Assembly (NCBI RefSeq): GCF_003634315.1
Contig: NZ_RBXL01000001.1
Coordinates: forward strand, 4,878,501-4,942,500
Direction of reading: 5' to 3'
DNA length: 64,000 nucleotides
From: Thiocapsa rosea
GTDB taxonomy: Bacteria > Pseudomonadota > Gammaproteobacteria > Chromatiales > Chromatiaceae
In this document: positions 1 through 9,468 of the stretch, piece by piece
Layout of the letters: the number at the start of each line of letters is the position of its first letter
How positions within the stretch are numbered: position 1 is the stretch's first letter
The notes under the pieces: generated by a model
What the model was told of the DNA's origin: nothing
Databases searched by the model: none
Seen by the model: only the letters and a program-made list of their open reading frames with translations
Translations under genes and position numbers: made by a program

Positions 1-50
1 GAAGCCAAACGCAACATGAAAATGACGCATGTCGCTCTGGACGCGGTTTA
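1..50. repeat. Two-arm interspersed repeat, copy A (cut by window edge)
   Basis: Only the terminal 50 bases of one arm are inside the window. They end in GGACGCGGTTTA at 50 and closely match the end of copy G (19640-19693), including the ACGCAT...CGCTCTGGACGCGG stretch. The last three bases, read on the minus strand, are the TAA stop codon of bamA, so the gene ends inside the repeat. Confidence 0.8.
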
Positions 51-2381
51 GAAGGTTTGTCCGAAACCGAACTGGAAGACTTGGGTTTCGTCGCCCTCTT
101 CTTCGTTGAGCGGAGCCGCCAGACTGATCGAAAGGGCACCGATCGGCGACAGCCAGGTTGCCGAAACGCCCGCCGAATAGCGTAGAGCGCCGATATCGAA
201 ACCGGTGGGCTCGATGAGATTCGAGCCGTTGGTCTCCCACACGTTGCCGAAGTCCAGGAAGGCCCCGAGCCGCAGCGTCTTGCTCAGCTGTGGTCCACCC
301 GGCGCCGGCGCAAAGAGTTCGAGGCTACCGGCCATCCTGAAGTTACCGCCGACCGGATCGTCGTCGCCGACCTCGCGCGGGCCGAGCGAGTTGGCGACGA
401 AACCGCGCACGGACCGCGGACCGCCGGCGTAATAGTTTTCGAAGAAGGGCAGCGAGTCGGTCTCGCCGTAACCCTCGCCGTATCCGACATCGCCACTGAG
501 GGACACCACAAACCGGGAGGTCAGAGGGACGTAGAGCTGCTCCTGGTACGTCAGCTTATAGTATTGAAGATCGCTTCCGGGAACGGCGAGGTCTGCCCTG
601 AGCACGCGCAAGCCGCCCTTGGTCGGGAAGATCGCGGTATCTCGGCTGTCGTTCGTATAGCTTGCCGACAGGATAAAGTCATTGAAGACATTGCCGTTTT
701 CTTCAACGAACTGTTGCGCCAGCTCGGAAAAATTGCCGGCGATGAAGTTCGTATACTGATAGCGGACACCGAGACCGGCGCGGCTGGTCTCGGAGATGGG
801 CAGACCGAAGTTCATGCCCAACACGCCGACGTCGGTCGAGTAATCCGCACCGATCAGCTCATCGAAATCCGTTTCGCGATAGGAGATGTTGAACCCTCGA
901 CTGATACCGTCCACGGTATAGAAGGGGTTGGTATAGGCGATCTGATAGAGCTGGGTTGCTTGACTCGTGTTGACGCCGAACGAGACACGCTTACCGGTAC
1001 CCAGGAAATTGTTCTGCGTCACGCTGGCGTTGAACAAAATACCCTGCGACTGGGAGTAACCGACACCTGCCGAAAGATTTCCCGCGGGCTTCTCGGTCAC
1101 CGTCACATCGACATCGACTTGGTCGGCGGAACCGGGTACGGCGGGCGTCTCGATGGTGACGTTCTCGAAGTAACCCAGTCGCTGCAGCCGCTCGCGCGAC
1201 TTGCGGACCAGCTCGGCCGAGAACCAAGCCGACTCGAGCTGGCGCATCTCCCTGCGCAGGACCTCGTCGCGCGTTCGGGTATTCCCCTTCATGTTGACGC
1301 GACGCACATAGACGCGCTGTCCCGGGTCGACGAAGAAGGTCACCGTCACCGTGCGCGCCTCCTCGTCGATCTCGGGAATGGTGTTGACGTTCGCGAAGGC
1401 ATAACCGCGATCGCCGAGCAGGTTCGAGATCCGCTCCGCACTCTCGGTGGTCGCACGACGCGAGAAATAGTCGCCGCGCGCGAGCTGGATCAGAGGGAAC
1501 AGCTCCTCGGCCGGGATCGATGGCTCGCCTGCAAGCTTGATGTCGCCGATCCGGTAGGGTTCACCCTCGTCGATGACGACGGTGATATAGATCTCTTTCT
1601 TGTCGGCGCTGATGGAGACTTGCGTCGACTTGATGTCGAAACGAATGAAACCGCGATCCAGATAGAAGGAGCGCAGCGCCTCCAGATCACCGGCGAGCTT
1701 CTGCTTGGAGTACTGATCGTTCTTCGAATAGAAGGAGGTCCAGCCCGTCGAGCCGAGCTCGAAGCGCTTGAGCAGCTCCTTTTCGGGAAACGCCTCGTTG
1801 CCGATGATGGTGATCTGCTTGATCCGCGCCGTCAGCCCCTCGGTGATCTCGATGCGGACGGCGACGCGGTTTCGCTCGAGCGGCGAGACCGTTGACTGAA
1901 TCAGCACGCCGTATTTGCCGCGGGAGAAATACTGCCGCTCAAGCTCCTGCTCGATCCGATCGAGGACCGAACGATCGAAGACGCGGCCCTCCCTGAGCCC
2001 GATATCGGACAAGGCAGCCGTCAACGCCTTGGTGTCGATATCCCGATTGCCGGTGATGTCGATCGAGGCGATCGCCGGTCGCTCGCGGACCCACAGAACG
2101 AGGACGTTACCCTCGCGCTCGACGCGTACATCGTCGAAGAAACCGGTTTGGTAGAGCGAGCGAATAATGCCGCCGGTCACGCCGTCACCGACCGTGTCCC
2201 CGACCTGTACCGGCAGATAGTTGAAGACGGTACCGGGTGCGATCCGCTGCAGACCCTCCACGCGGATGTCGGCAATCTGGAACACCTCGGCCGCGACCGG
2301 CATGTTGATGGCCAGCAGGAGGGTCATCAGAGCGAGCTGCCGACGTGCGCAGCAACGGAGCATCAGAGGTATCGCGCGCAA
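48..2381 (-). CDS. bamA: Outer membrane protein assembly factor BamA
   Basis: Central subunit of the BAM complex that folds beta-barrel proteins into the outer membrane. The 777-residue product has a signal peptide (about residues 1-31, ending MPVAA), five POTRA repeats (starting near 34, 103, 184, 277 and 357, each with a typical 'I.GN' or 'V.G' turn) and a C-terminal 16-strand barrel from about 430. The loop-6 motif VRGF is present near residue 655 and the last residue is the Phe expected for a barrel. I take the TTG at 2381 as start because GAGGGG lies about 8 bases upstream; an ATG six codons later (2363) lacks such a site. It follows rseP by 79 bases, the usual gammaproteobacterial order. 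The stop codon is supplied by repeat copy A. BamA identity is very secure; the start is less so. Confidence 0.97.
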   Translation of the reverse strand: MRAIPLMLRCCARRQLALMTLLLAINMPVAAEVFQIADIRVEGLQRIAPGTVFNYLPVQVGDTVGDGVTGGIIRSLYQTGFFDDVRVEREGNVLVLWVRERPAIASIDITGNRDIDTKALTAALSDIGLREGRVFDRSVLDRIEQELERQYFSRGKYGVLIQSTVSPLERNRVAVRIEITEGLTARIKQITIIGNEAFPEKELLKRFELGSTGWTSFYSKNDQYSKQKLAGDLEALRSFYLDRGFIRFDIKSTQVSISADKKEIYITVVIDEGEPYRIGDIKLAGEPSIPAEELFPLIQLARGDYFSRRATTESAERISNLLGDRGYAFANVNTIPEIDEEARTVTVTFFVDPGQRVYVRRVNMKGNTRTRDEVLRREMRQLESAWFSAELVRKSRERLQRLGYFENVTIETPAVPGSADQVDVDVTVTEKPAGNLSAGVGYSQSQGILFNASVTQNNFLGTGKRVSFGVNTSQATQLYQIAYTNPFYTVDGISRGFNISYRETDFDELIGADYSTDVGVLGMNFGLPISETSRAGLGVRYQYTNFIAGNFSELAQQFVEENGNVFNDFILSASYTNDSRDTAIFPTKGGLRVLRADLAVPGSDLQYYKLTYQEQLYVPLTSRFVVSLSGDVGYGEGYGETDSLPFFENYYAGGPRSVRGFVANSLGPREVGDDDPVGGNFRMAGSLELFAPAPGGPQLSKTLRLGAFLDFGNVWETNGSNLIEPTGFDIGALRYSAGVSATWLSPIGALSISLAAPLNEEEGDETQVFQFGFGQTF

Positions 2382-2460
2382 GACAGGGTCCCCTCGATCA
2401 AGCCGAAGTCTGCGGCGCAGTCGGCGTTTCAGGGTGGCAAGTATAAGGGATTCCCCACGT

Positions 2461-3825
2461 CTAGCCCAATAGCCGAGCGAAATCCAAGTAAAAGGCCAGC
2501 GACATCAGGCCGGCCAAGAGCACAAGGCCGATCTTTTGGCCCTGCATCTGTGCCTCCTCCGAGAGCGGACTGCCTTTGACCCACTCGATGAAAAAATACA
2601 ATAGATGCCCGCCGTCGAGGATGGGCACCGGCAGGAGGTTCAGGATTCCGAGGCTGATACTGACGACGGCGAGGAATTTCACGAAGGATTCCAATCCGTA
2701 GCTTGCGGTTCGACCGGCCGTCTCGGCGATCGTAATCGGACCGCTGAGATTCTCCACCGAGGCTTGGCCGATCAACATGCGCCCCACGACCCGCAACGTC
2801 ATGACGCTCATCTCGACGGTCTTGGAAACGGCCCGATCGAGCGACTCGACCGGACCGTAGCGGACCTCGACGCTGTAATCGTCCATCAGACCCTCAGGAA
2901 CCAGCACACCGGCCCCGATCCGACCGATGGTGTCCCCGTCGGCCTGCGTCGATCGCGGTGTCATGTTCAAGGCAAGGCGCTCGCCGTCGGCGCGCTCGAT
3001 CTCGATCGCCAAGGTCTTGTCCGGATGATCACGCACCACGCCGACCCAGTCCTGCCAGCCTTCGATCGGGCGCCCATCGGCCGTCAGGATACGGTCTCCG
3101 CTCTTCAGACCGGCGCCTTCGGCCGCTTCGCCCGGGACCAGCTCGCCGATGACGGCGGGCAGGGTCGGACGTTTCGGAGAAAGACCCAAGCGCCCGAGGA
3201 GGTCCGGCTCTTCGGCGAGACTCCGGACCGCGTCGGAGGGAATCCATCGCGTCGTCTCGAGACCCGAGGCGTCGCGCACCTGAACCGCCAGCTCTCGCCC
3301 GTCGAGCGATTTACCGACGAACGCGATCAGGGCCGTCTCCCAACTCCCCGCCTCGCGGTCGCCGACTCGAACCAGCTCGTCGCCGGACTGGAAACCGGCC
3401 GCGGCCGCGATCGATTGGGGCTCGACGTCGCCGACGATCGGCCTCAGGCCGGAATCCCCGGACATGAAGATGGCCCAATAGGCGAAGATCGCGAAGAGGA
3501 AATTGAACAGCGGACCGGCCACGACGATCGCCGAGCGCTTCCAGAGCGCTTGGCGGTTGAAGGCAAGATGCGCCTGCGCCGCCGGAACCTCCTCTTCGCG
3601 CTCGTCGAGCATCTTGACGTACCCGCCGAGCGGGACGAGCGCGAGGACATACTCTGTTGCATCGGGATGTCGCTGAACGCGAAGCAGGGGCCTGCCGAAA
3701 CCGATGGAGAAACGAAGCACCTTCACGCCCAAGCGTCTGGCGACCCAAAAGTGCCCGAACTCGTGCACGGCGATGAGGATCGCGAGTGCGACGACGAAAG
3801 AACCGATCGTAAAGAGGATGTCCAT
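2461..3825 (-). CDS. rseP: RIP metalloprotease RseP (site-2 protease, sigma-E pathway)
   Basis: Inner-membrane zinc protease that makes the second, intramembrane cut in anti-sigma factor RseA and also clears remnant signal peptides. The product is 454 residues. The HEFGH zinc motif is at residues 21-25 inside the first membrane segment, two PDZ domains occupy the periplasmic centre, and the C-terminal LDGGH motif completes the active site. I chose the ATG at 3825 because the protein then begins MDILFTIGSF, as homologues do. The frame stays open for 29 more codons upstream, but these lie in repeat copy B and resemble nothing in the family. No strong ribosome binding site is visible before 3825, and the gene may be translated from the upstream dxr message. 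Confidence 0.97.
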   Translation of the reverse strand: MDILFTIGSFVVALAILIAVHEFGHFWVARRLGVKVLRFSIGFGRPLLRVQRHPDATEYVLALVPLGGYVKMLDEREEEVPAAQAHLAFNRQALWKRSAIVVAGPLFNFLFAIFAYWAIFMSGDSGLRPIVGDVEPQSIAAAAGFQSGDELVRVGDREAGSWETALIAFVGKSLDGRELAVQVRDASGLETTRWIPSDAVRSLAEEPDLLGRLGLSPKRPTLPAVIGELVPGEAAEGAGLKSGDRILTADGRPIEGWQDWVGVVRDHPDKTLAIEIERADGERLALNMTPRSTQADGDTIGRIGAGVLVPEGLMDDYSVEVRYGPVESLDRAVSKTVEMSVMTLRVVGRMLIGQASVENLSGPITIAETAGRTASYGLESFVKFLAVVSISLGILNLLPVPILDGGHLLYFFIEWVKGSPLSEEAQMQGQKIGLVLLAGLMSLAFYLDFARLLG

Positions 3826-3827
3826 CT

Positions 3828-4003
3828 TGAATCGCGTCCGGAGTGGTCGTTGAGGTTGAAGTTGCGGCCAATGACGACGGCCATCAACGGCAATCGGAGT
3901 AACGCGATTCAAGTCTTTATTTTTTCTTTCTTAAACCGTGTCGGCGGGGAGCAGGGACAGCCCCCTTTTCACGGCCACGGAATTCCGGTCCGGACGCGGT
4001 TTA
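3828..4003. repeat. Two-arm interspersed repeat, copy B (diverged)
   Basis: Between rseP and dxr. The first arm runs from TGAATCGCGTCC at 3828 to the matching CGCGATTCA near 3911; an A/T-rich linker follows (TCTTTATTTTTTC region); the second arm opens TTAAACCGTGTC near 3931 and closes GGACGCGGTTTA at 4003. The interiors differ more from the other copies than those copies differ among themselves, but the pairing ends are kept. The right end gives dxr its TAA stop codon, and the left end lies two bases before the rseP start. Confidence 0.7.
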
Positions 4004-5188
4004 AATCAGGCGCGATCGGACCAGGTGGTCGGCGCGCTCGCGTGCACGCCGATCCACGTCCAGGAGGAACGCGAGATCCTGGCCCGCGACATCTTCGTTG
4101 GGAAGGGACCCGAGCGTGTCCTCCACGACGGCGGCAATCCCGGGAAGATCGATACGTCGGTCGAGAAAGGCGGCGACCGCGATCTCATTGGCCGCGTTCA
4201 GGACAGCCGGCGCGGTGCCGCCTTGTCGCGCGGCCGTGAAGGCCAGACCCAGGCAGGGGAAGCGTGCAAGATCCGGCTCTTCGAAATTCAGCTGGCCGAT
4301 CTTGAAGAGATCCAAGGGCGCAACGCCGGCATCCAGGCGCACCGGCCAGCCCAGCGCATGGGCGATCGGGGTGCGCATATCGGGATTGCCGAGCTGGGCG
4401 AGCACGGAGCCGTCTTGGTATTGGACCAAGGAGTGGATCACGCTCTGCGGGTGGACGACGACCTGGATGCGATCGGTGTCTGTCCCGAACAACCAGCAAG
4501 CCTCGATGACCTCCAGGCCCTTGTTCATCATGGTGGCCGAGTCGACCGAGATCTTGCGGCCCATCGCCCAGGTGGGGTGCGCACAGGCCTGCTCGGGGGT
4601 CACGGACGCGAGCCGCTCGATCGGCCAATCGCGCAGAGGACCGCCGGAGGCGGTCAAGAGGATGCGCTCCACCCCGACCGAGGGCAGACCCTCGCAGAAG
4701 TTCGGCGGCAGACATTGGAAGATGGCGTTGTGCTCGCTGTCGATAGGCAGCAGCTCCGCACCGCTCTCTTCCACGGCGCGCATGAGCAAGGCGCCGGCCA
4801 CCACCAGGGACTCCTTGTTGGCGAGCAGCAAACGCTTGCCCGCACGAGCGGCGGCCAGTGTCGGCGGCAGACCCGCCGCACCGACGATCGCGGCCATGAC
4901 GTACTGAGTCTCGGGCATGGTCGCGACCTGCTCCAGACTCTCGGCACCCGAGAGGATCTCCGGGCGGCCCGGCATGTCCGAGAGCAGCTCACGTAAACGC
5001 CGCGCCGCCTCCTCTTCGACCATGACCGCGATCTGCGGGCGGTGGCGCCGGCACTGCTCGGCCATCCGCTCGCTGCCGCGATGCGCCGTCAAGGCGACCG
5101 CGCGAAACTGCTCGGGATGACGCGCAACGACATCGAGGGTGCTTACGCCGACCGAGCCGGTCGAGCCAAGGACAGTTACGCCGATCAC
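4001..5188 (-). CDS. dxr: 1-deoxy-D-xylulose 5-phosphate reductoisomerase
   Basis: Second step of the MEP isoprenoid pathway: NADPH-dependent rearrangement and reduction of DXP to MEP. The 395-residue length is typical. Visible motifs are the N-terminal nucleotide-binding [16 protein letters not shown], the metal/substrate segment [16 protein letters not shown], and [15 protein letters not shown] in the catalytic centre. The start is a GTG at 5188, with GGAG about 7 bases upstream; it overlaps the cdsA stop in a GTGA junction, implying translational coupling. The frame is open far upstream through cdsA, but that part is a shadow. The stop lies in repeat copy B. In E. coli dxr precedes uppS; here it follows cdsA. 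Confidence 0.97.
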   Translation of the reverse strand: MIGVTVLGSTGSVGVSTLDVVARHPEQFRAVALTAHRGSERMAEQCRRHRPQIAVMVEEEAARRLRELLSDMPGRPEILSGAESLEQVATMPETQYVMAAIVGAAGLPPTLAAARAGKRLLLANKESLVVAGALLMRAVEESGAELLPIDSEHNAIFQCLPPNFCEGLPSVGVERILLTASGGPLRDWPIERLASVTPEQACAHPTWAMGRKISVDSATMMNKGLEVIEACWLFGTDTDRIQVVVHPQSVIHSLVQYQDGSVLAQLGNPDMRTPIAHALGWPVRLDAGVAPLDLFKIGQLNFEEPDLARFPCLGLAFTAARQGGTAPAVLNAANEIAVAAFLDRRIDLPGIAAVVEDTLGSLPNEDVAGQDLAFLLDVDRRARERADHLVRSRLI

Positions 5189-6039
5189 GTCGTCACTCCA
5201 ATCAAGGTGATACCCAGTGCAAATACAGGTGCGGCTGCCGTCAGGCTGTCGATCCGGTCGAGCATACCGCCGTGCCCGGGCAAAAGATGACTCGAGTCCT
5301 TCAGACCGCGGCGACGCTTGAGGAGGCTTTCGTAGAGATCGCCGACGATCGAGATCACGACCGACACACCGCAGACCAGCAGGATCAAGAGGGTTGACGT
5401 TGCAGTTGCGGACAGGATCCACGCGAAGGTCAGACCGCAGACGACGGCCCCGACCATCGCCCCGTAGACGCCCACCCGCGTCTTGCCCGGACTCAACGCC
5501 GGCGCGAGCTTTGCGCGGCCGCCGCCCCAGGCACGACCGACGAAATAGGCCATGGAATCGGCCGTCCACATCAGAAAGAGCAGGAAGAGAACAAGGGCCG
5601 GCCCCGTGCTCGGAAGCCGATGCAGGTAGATCAGAGCCGCCCAAGGGCCGACCAGAACGAGAAAACCGGCGGCAAGGAGCGACCACTGAACGCCCTCGAC
5701 CCTCGGAATCTCCCTGATGCGCGGCAGGACAACCGCCTGACCCGCCCACCAAACGGCACTCAGACCGAAGAACCAAGGCTGACCTTGCGGCCAGATCCAG
5801 AGGATCGCCATCGCGGATAGGATTGCCGTCGAATAAAGGATGCGCGGGATAGGCCGCGTCAATCCGGCCAACGTGCACCATTCGACGGCCGCCAGCATCA
5901 TGACCCCGGCCAAGACGAGCGCGAAGGCAGGCGTCGGCAGCCAAAGGACGGCACCGATCACGAGCGGCACCAACGAGAGTGCCGTGATGGTCCGCCGCTT
6001 CAGTGCGTTGGATGCGGGCAAGACGTCAACCCCGCCCAT
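5185..6039 (-). CDS. cdsA: Phosphatidate cytidylyltransferase (CDP-diglyceride synthase)
   Basis: Makes CDP-diacylglycerol from phosphatidate and CTP, the branch point of phospholipid synthesis, in the inner membrane. The 284-residue product is rich in hydrophobic segments and carries the family signature near the C-terminus: [11 protein letters not shown] followed by [14 protein letters not shown]. The ATG at 6039 is preferred; a GTG two codons upstream (6045) is possible. The start overlaps the end of uppS by 14 bases and the stop overlaps the dxr GTG by four, so uppS-cdsA-dxr form a tightly coupled block. Confidence 0.95.
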   Translation of the reverse strand: MGGVDVLPASNALKRRTITALSLVPLVIGAVLWLPTPAFALVLAGVMMLAAVEWCTLAGLTRPIPRILYSTAILSAMAILWIWPQGQPWFFGLSAVWWAGQAVVLPRIREIPRVEGVQWSLLAAGFLVLVGPWAALIYLHRLPSTGPALVLFLLFLMWTADSMAYFVGRAWGGGRAKLAPALSPGKTRVGVYGAMVGAVVCGLTFAWILSATATSTLLILLVCGVSVVISIVGDLYESLLKRRRGLKDSSHLLPGHGGMLDRIDSLTAAAPVFALGITLIGVTT

Positions 6040-6814
6040 AAGCACTCATCGGGGCCTGCGTCTCGACCTGCTCGCCTGTGCGCCCGAAACGCCGTTGCCG
6101 ACGCGCGTAATTCTCAAGCGCTCGACCATACGCGGCCGCGTCGAAGTCGGGCCAGAGCAGGTCGGTGAAATACAGTTCGGCATACGCGGACTGCCACAGC
6201 ACGAAATTGCTCAGACGCTGCTCCCCGCCGGTGCGAATGAAGAAGTCCGGTTCCGGGAGATCGGGAAACGACAGGCGGCTCGCGATGGCCTGCTCGTCGA
6301 TCGCATCCGGATCGAGCGCCCCGCTCAGCGCATCCGCCACGAGCCGCCGGGTGGCGCTCGTAATGTCCCAGCGCCCGCCGTAGTTCGCTGCCACTTGGAG
6401 ATTCAGGGCCACGTTGCTCGCAGTCAATTCTTCAGCCTCGGCGATCCGCCGTTGCAGCTTGTCGGGAAAGGCCCCGCGCTCGCCGATGATGCGCAGCCGA
6501 ACATTGTTCTCGTTCAGGCGGCGCACCTCTCCTCGCAAGGCGCTCATGAACAGCTCCATGAGGATGTTGACCTCCGAGCGCGGTCGCTGCCAATTCTCGC
6601 TGCTGAAGGCGAAGAGGGTGAGGGTTCCGACGCCGCGGCGCACACTCTCCTCCACGACGGCGCGGACGCTTTTCACGCCCTCCCGATGACCGGCCGTGCG
6701 GGGGCGATCACGCTGCTTAGCCCAGCGGCCGTTGCCGTCCATGATGATGGCGACGTGCCGAGGTACGGATGGATCCGGATCACTCATTGCGACTGCGGGC
6801 GTTGCAATATCCAC
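6026..6814 (-). CDS. uppS: Di-trans,poly-cis-undecaprenyl-diphosphate synthase
   Basis: Builds the C55 lipid carrier for peptidoglycan and O-antigen by adding isopentenyl units to farnesyl diphosphate. Motifs are textbook: IIMDGNGRWAK with the catalytic Asp, and FIRTGGEQRLSNF followed by LWQSAYAE. The product is 262 residues if the GTG at 6814 is used, or 253 from the ATG at 6787 (MSDPDPS); neither has a strong ribosome binding site, and homologues vary here. It lies 29 bases after frr and overlaps cdsA. Confidence 0.95.
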   Translation of the reverse strand: MDIATPAVAMSDPDPSVPRHVAIIMDGNGRWAKQRDRPRTAGHREGVKSVRAVVEESVRRGVGTLTLFAFSSENWQRPRSEVNILMELFMSALRGEVRRLNENNVRLRIIGERGAFPDKLQRRIAEAEELTASNVALNLQVAANYGGRWDITSATRRLVADALSGALDPDAIDEQAIASRLSFPDLPEPDFFIRTGGEQRLSNFVLWQSAYAELYFTDLLWPDFDAAAYGRALENYARRQRRFGRTGEQVETQAPMSAYGRG

Positions 6815-6843
6815 GGTGTCGTTGTCGGGATCGCCCGCCCGCC

Positions 6844-7401
6844 TCAGATCGACATCAAGTCCGCTTCTTTCTCCGCCAAGACCGCATCCACATCCTTGAT
6901 GTACTGATCGGTCAGCTTCTGAACCAGCTCTTGACCGCGGCGCTCGTCGTCCTCGGAGATCATCTTGTCCTTTAGAAGCTCCTTGAGATCATGGTTGGCA
7001 TCGCGGCGAATGTTGCGCACGGCCACTCGCGCCTGCTCGGCCTCGTTGCGGGCGACCTTGATGAGATCGCGTCGCCGCTCTTCGGTCAGCGCCGGCATGG
7101 GGACACGAATGACGGTCCCGGCGGTATTGGGGTTGAGCCCGAGGTCCGATTGCATGATGGCCTTCTCAACGGCCTGCACCATGTTTCGCTCCCACGGCGT
7201 CACGGCGAGCGTTCGCGCGTCCTCGGCGCTCACGTTGGCGACCTGCCGGATCGGCATTTCCGAACCGTAGTAGGAGACCATCACATGGTCCAAAAGCGAG
7301 GGATGCGCCCGGCCTGTTCGGATCTTGGCCAGCTCGTGGCTCAGTGCATCGACGCTCTTGGCCATGCGCTCCGCAGCGTCCTTCTTGATGTCGTCGATCA
7401 T
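6844..7401 (-). CDS. frr: Ribosome recycling factor
   Basis: Splits post-termination ribosomes together with EF-G. The 185-residue length is exactly usual. The conserved three-helix bundle sequence is evident: [15 protein letters not shown] near the N-terminus, [16 protein letters not shown] in the centre and [18 protein letters not shown] in the third helix. The start is ATG at 7401, one base past the pyrH stop, so the two genes are almost certainly co-translated. Confidence 0.98.
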   Translation of the reverse strand: MIDDIKKDAAERMAKSVDALSHELAKIRTGRAHPSLLDHVMVSYYGSEMPIRQVANVSAEDARTLAVTPWERNMVQAVEKAIMQSDLGLNPNTAGTVIRVPMPALTEERRRDLIKVARNEAEQARVAVRNIRRDANHDLKELLKDKMISEDDERRGQELVQKLTDQYIKDVDAVLAEKEADLMSI

Positions 7402-7402
7402 G

Positions 7403-8125
7403 TCAGTTCCCGCTTACGACCAAAGAGCCGACGTCTTCACCGCGGATCAACCGCAAGAGCGCACCGGGCTCGTTGATATTCATTACACGTAGTGGCATGC
7501 CGTGATCACGACACAGCACGATGGCCGTCGTGTCCATGACCTGCAGTCCTTCACGAAGCGCACGATCATAACTGATGCGAGGGTAGAAGGTCGCCCCCGG
7601 ATCGATCATCGGGTCGGCCGAGTAGATGCCGTCGACCTTGGTGGCCTTGATCAGCACATCCGCACCGACCTCGATCGCACGCAGGCTGGCGGCCGAGTCG
7701 GTCGTAAAAAACGGGTTGCCGGTCCCGGCGGCAAAGACGACCACGCGACCCTTATCGAGATGCCGCATCGCGCGCCGCCGGATGTAGTCCTCGCACACCT
7801 GATTGATCTTCAGCGCCGACATCACGCGCGCCGGGACACCCAGACGCTCGAGCGCATCCTGCATCGCCAGCCCGTTCATGACGGTCGCGAGCATCCCCAT
7901 CTGATCGCCGGTCACGCGGTCCATACCTTTGGCCGCAAGACCCGCTCCGCGAAAGATGTTCCCGCCACCGATCACCAGCGCCACCTGAACACCGACCGCC
8001 GCGAGATCGCGGATTTCACCGGCAAAGCGGTCCAGAACCTCCGGATCAATGCCGTAAGGCTCGGAGCCGACCAATGCCTCGCCGCTGAGCTTGAGCAGGA
8101 TGCGTCGATAAAGTGGCGCCGTCAT
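7403..8125 (-). CDS. pyrH: UMP kinase
   Basis: Phosphorylates UMP to UDP; a hexameric amino-acid-kinase-fold enzyme regulated by GTP and UTP. The 240-residue product begins with LLKLSGEAL and contains [10 protein letters not shown] and [17 protein letters not shown], all family hallmarks. It sits in the usual tsf-pyrH-frr order, but separated from tsf by 320 bases that are mostly repeat copy C, so it may have its own promoter in 8126-8257. Confidence 0.98.
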   Translation of the reverse strand: MTAPLYRRILLKLSGEALVGSEPYGIDPEVLDRFAGEIRDLAAVGVQVALVIGGGNIFRGAGLAAKGMDRVTGDQMGMLATVMNGLAMQDALERLGVPARVMSALKINQVCEDYIRRRAMRHLDKGRVVVFAAGTGNPFFTTDSAASLRAIEVGADVLIKATKVDGIYSADPMIDPGATFYPRISYDRALREGLQVMDTTAIVLCRDHGMPLRVMNINEPGALLRLIRGEDVGSLVVSGN

Positions 8126-8257
8126 GGCAGGAGGACCTCGTCATGGTTTTGGTCGGAGAAGGCCGCGCGAGAGTCGCGCAGCCTTCGGGGCCCGGTCATC
8201 CGGATGGGGTCGTTTGGATGGCGTCGGGTCGCGTCGCGCCGATCGAATCGTGCAGCC

Positions 8258-8448
8258 TAAACCGCGTCCGGAGCGAGATGCTCTTTTCGAGTGGGTTCGA
8301 CGTTTGGTGCATCCACAACCCTTCGCGCGGACGCGGTTTAAAATGAACTGCTTTTAAAAAACTTTAAACCGCGCCAGCTCCAGCGTCCGTCAAGTCTCTC
8401 GGGCCGACCCCATCCAAAAACGTCGCATACCGCGCTGGGCGCGGTTTA
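8258..8448. repeat. Two-arm interspersed repeat, copy C (complete, 191 bp)
   Basis: Best-preserved reference copy. Arm 1 runs from TAAACCGCGTCC at 8258 to GGACGCGGTTTA near 8340. A/T-rich linker with TTTTAAAAAACTTT. Arm 2 opens TAAACCGCGCC near 8366 and closes GGGCGCGGTTTA at 8448. Arm interiors match copies D and J closely (for example GACGTTTGGTGCATCCACAA in arm 1). Located between tsf and pyrH; on the minus strand its last three bases are the tsf stop codon. Confidence 0.9.
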
Positions 8449-9333
8449 GGTCGAGCGAACCTGCGCCATGACCTCTTCGGCGAAGTTCTCGACCTTCTTC
8501 TCGATGCCCTCGCCGACCTCGACGCGCGCGAAACGGTGGACCTTCGCACCCGCCTGCTTCAGGAGCTTCTCCACGGAGGTGTCCGGATCCTTCACGAACG
8601 GCTGACCGAGCAGGGTCACCTCTTCGAGATACTTGCGCACGCGCCCGTCGATGATCTTGTCGACGATCGCCTCGGGTTTGCCGCTGTCGAGCGCTTGCGC
8701 CTTGAAGATCTCGCGCTCTTTGGCAAGCGTCTCGGGCGGAACCTCGTCGGCGCCGAGACACAGCGGGTTGGTCGCTGCGATATGCATCGCGATGTCGCGC
8801 CCGAGCGCCTCGTCGCCGCCGCTCATGTCGACCACGACGCCGATACGCACACCGTGCCGATAGCTGTAGAGACTGCCCTCGACAGCGTCGAAGCGCACCA
8901 AACGACGCACCTGGACATTCTCGCCGATCTTCGTGATCAGGGCTTCGCGAGCCTGATCGACGGTGCTCGCCGGGTCGTCGCAAAGGGCCGTCGCCGACAG
9001 GGACTCGGCATCGGCCATGTCCCCGGCGAGCGCCGTCGCGGCGGTTGACTGGGCAAAGCCGAGAAAATTGGTGTCCTTCGCCACGAAATCGGTTTCGCAG
9101 TTGATCTCGACCAAGACGCCGCGCTTGCCGTCGTGCGCGGTCTCGATCATGACGACGCCTTCGGCTGCCGTGCGACCGGACTTTTTCGCGGCCTTCGCCT
9201 GACCGGCTTTGCGCATCGCCTCGATGGCCGCCTCGATATCGCCGTCGGACTCCACCAGCGCCTTCTTGCACTCCATCATGCCGGCGCCGGTGCGCTCCCG
9301 GAGCTCTTTCACCAATGCCGCTGTAATCGCCAT
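8446..9333 (-). CDS. tsf: Elongation factor Ts
   Basis: Guanine nucleotide exchange factor for EF-Tu. The 295-residue product starts with a UBA-like domain (VKELRERTGAGMMECKKAL) and contains the nucleotide-exchange signature CETDFVAKD near residue 80. ATG at 9333 has AGGAAG about six bases upstream. It follows rpsB by 135 bases, in which a perfect hairpin lies (9384-9411). The TAA stop is contributed by repeat copy C. Confidence 0.98.
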   Translation of the reverse strand: MAITAALVKELRERTGAGMMECKKALVESDGDIEAAIEAMRKAGQAKAAKKSGRTAAEGVVMIETAHDGKRGVLVEINCETDFVAKDTNFLGFAQSTAATALAGDMADAESLSATALCDDPASTVDQAREALITKIGENVQVRRLVRFDAVEGSLYSYRHGVRIGVVVDMSGGDEALGRDIAMHIAATNPLCLGADEVPPETLAKEREIFKAQALDSGKPEAIVDKIIDGRVRKYLEEVTLLGQPFVKDPDTSVEKLLKQAGAKVHRFARVEVGEGIEKKVENFAEEVMAQVRST

Positions 9334-9383
9334 CGTTTGCTTCCTCGGTCCCTCGCGGGACGACTTCGGGTTGTACTGGATGC

Positions 9384-9411
9384 GTTCGCACCCGAGTGCT
9401 CGGGTGCGAAC
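9384..9411 (-). promoter_or_regulatory. Perfect 12-bp hairpin between rpsB and tsf
   Basis: GTTCGCACCCGA (9384-9395) and its exact reverse complement (9400-9411) surround a 4-base loop. It lies in the 135-base rpsB-tsf spacer. No T-run follows on the minus strand, so it is not a standard intrinsic terminator; it could attenuate or protect the message so that ribosomal protein S2 and EF-Ts are made in different amounts. Function is inferred from position only. Confidence 0.5.
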
Positions 9412-9468
9412 GGAGAATGGAGGCGCGCCCGGATCGGATCCGGAGCGCGCTCGGGTCGCGAAACCGCT

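Noticed and set aside
564-1895. 443-codon open frame antisense to bamA
   Set aside because: bamA is unmistakable on the other strand; the antisense product has no family motif and no binding site.
3826-3912. 29-codon N-terminal extension of RseP
   Set aside because: It is encoded by repeat copy B, and homologous proteins begin with the membrane segment at MDILF.
2605-4239. 544-codon open frame antisense to rseP and running into dxr
   Set aside because: It spans two convincing genes and a repeat; no motif. A by-product of GC-rich codon use.
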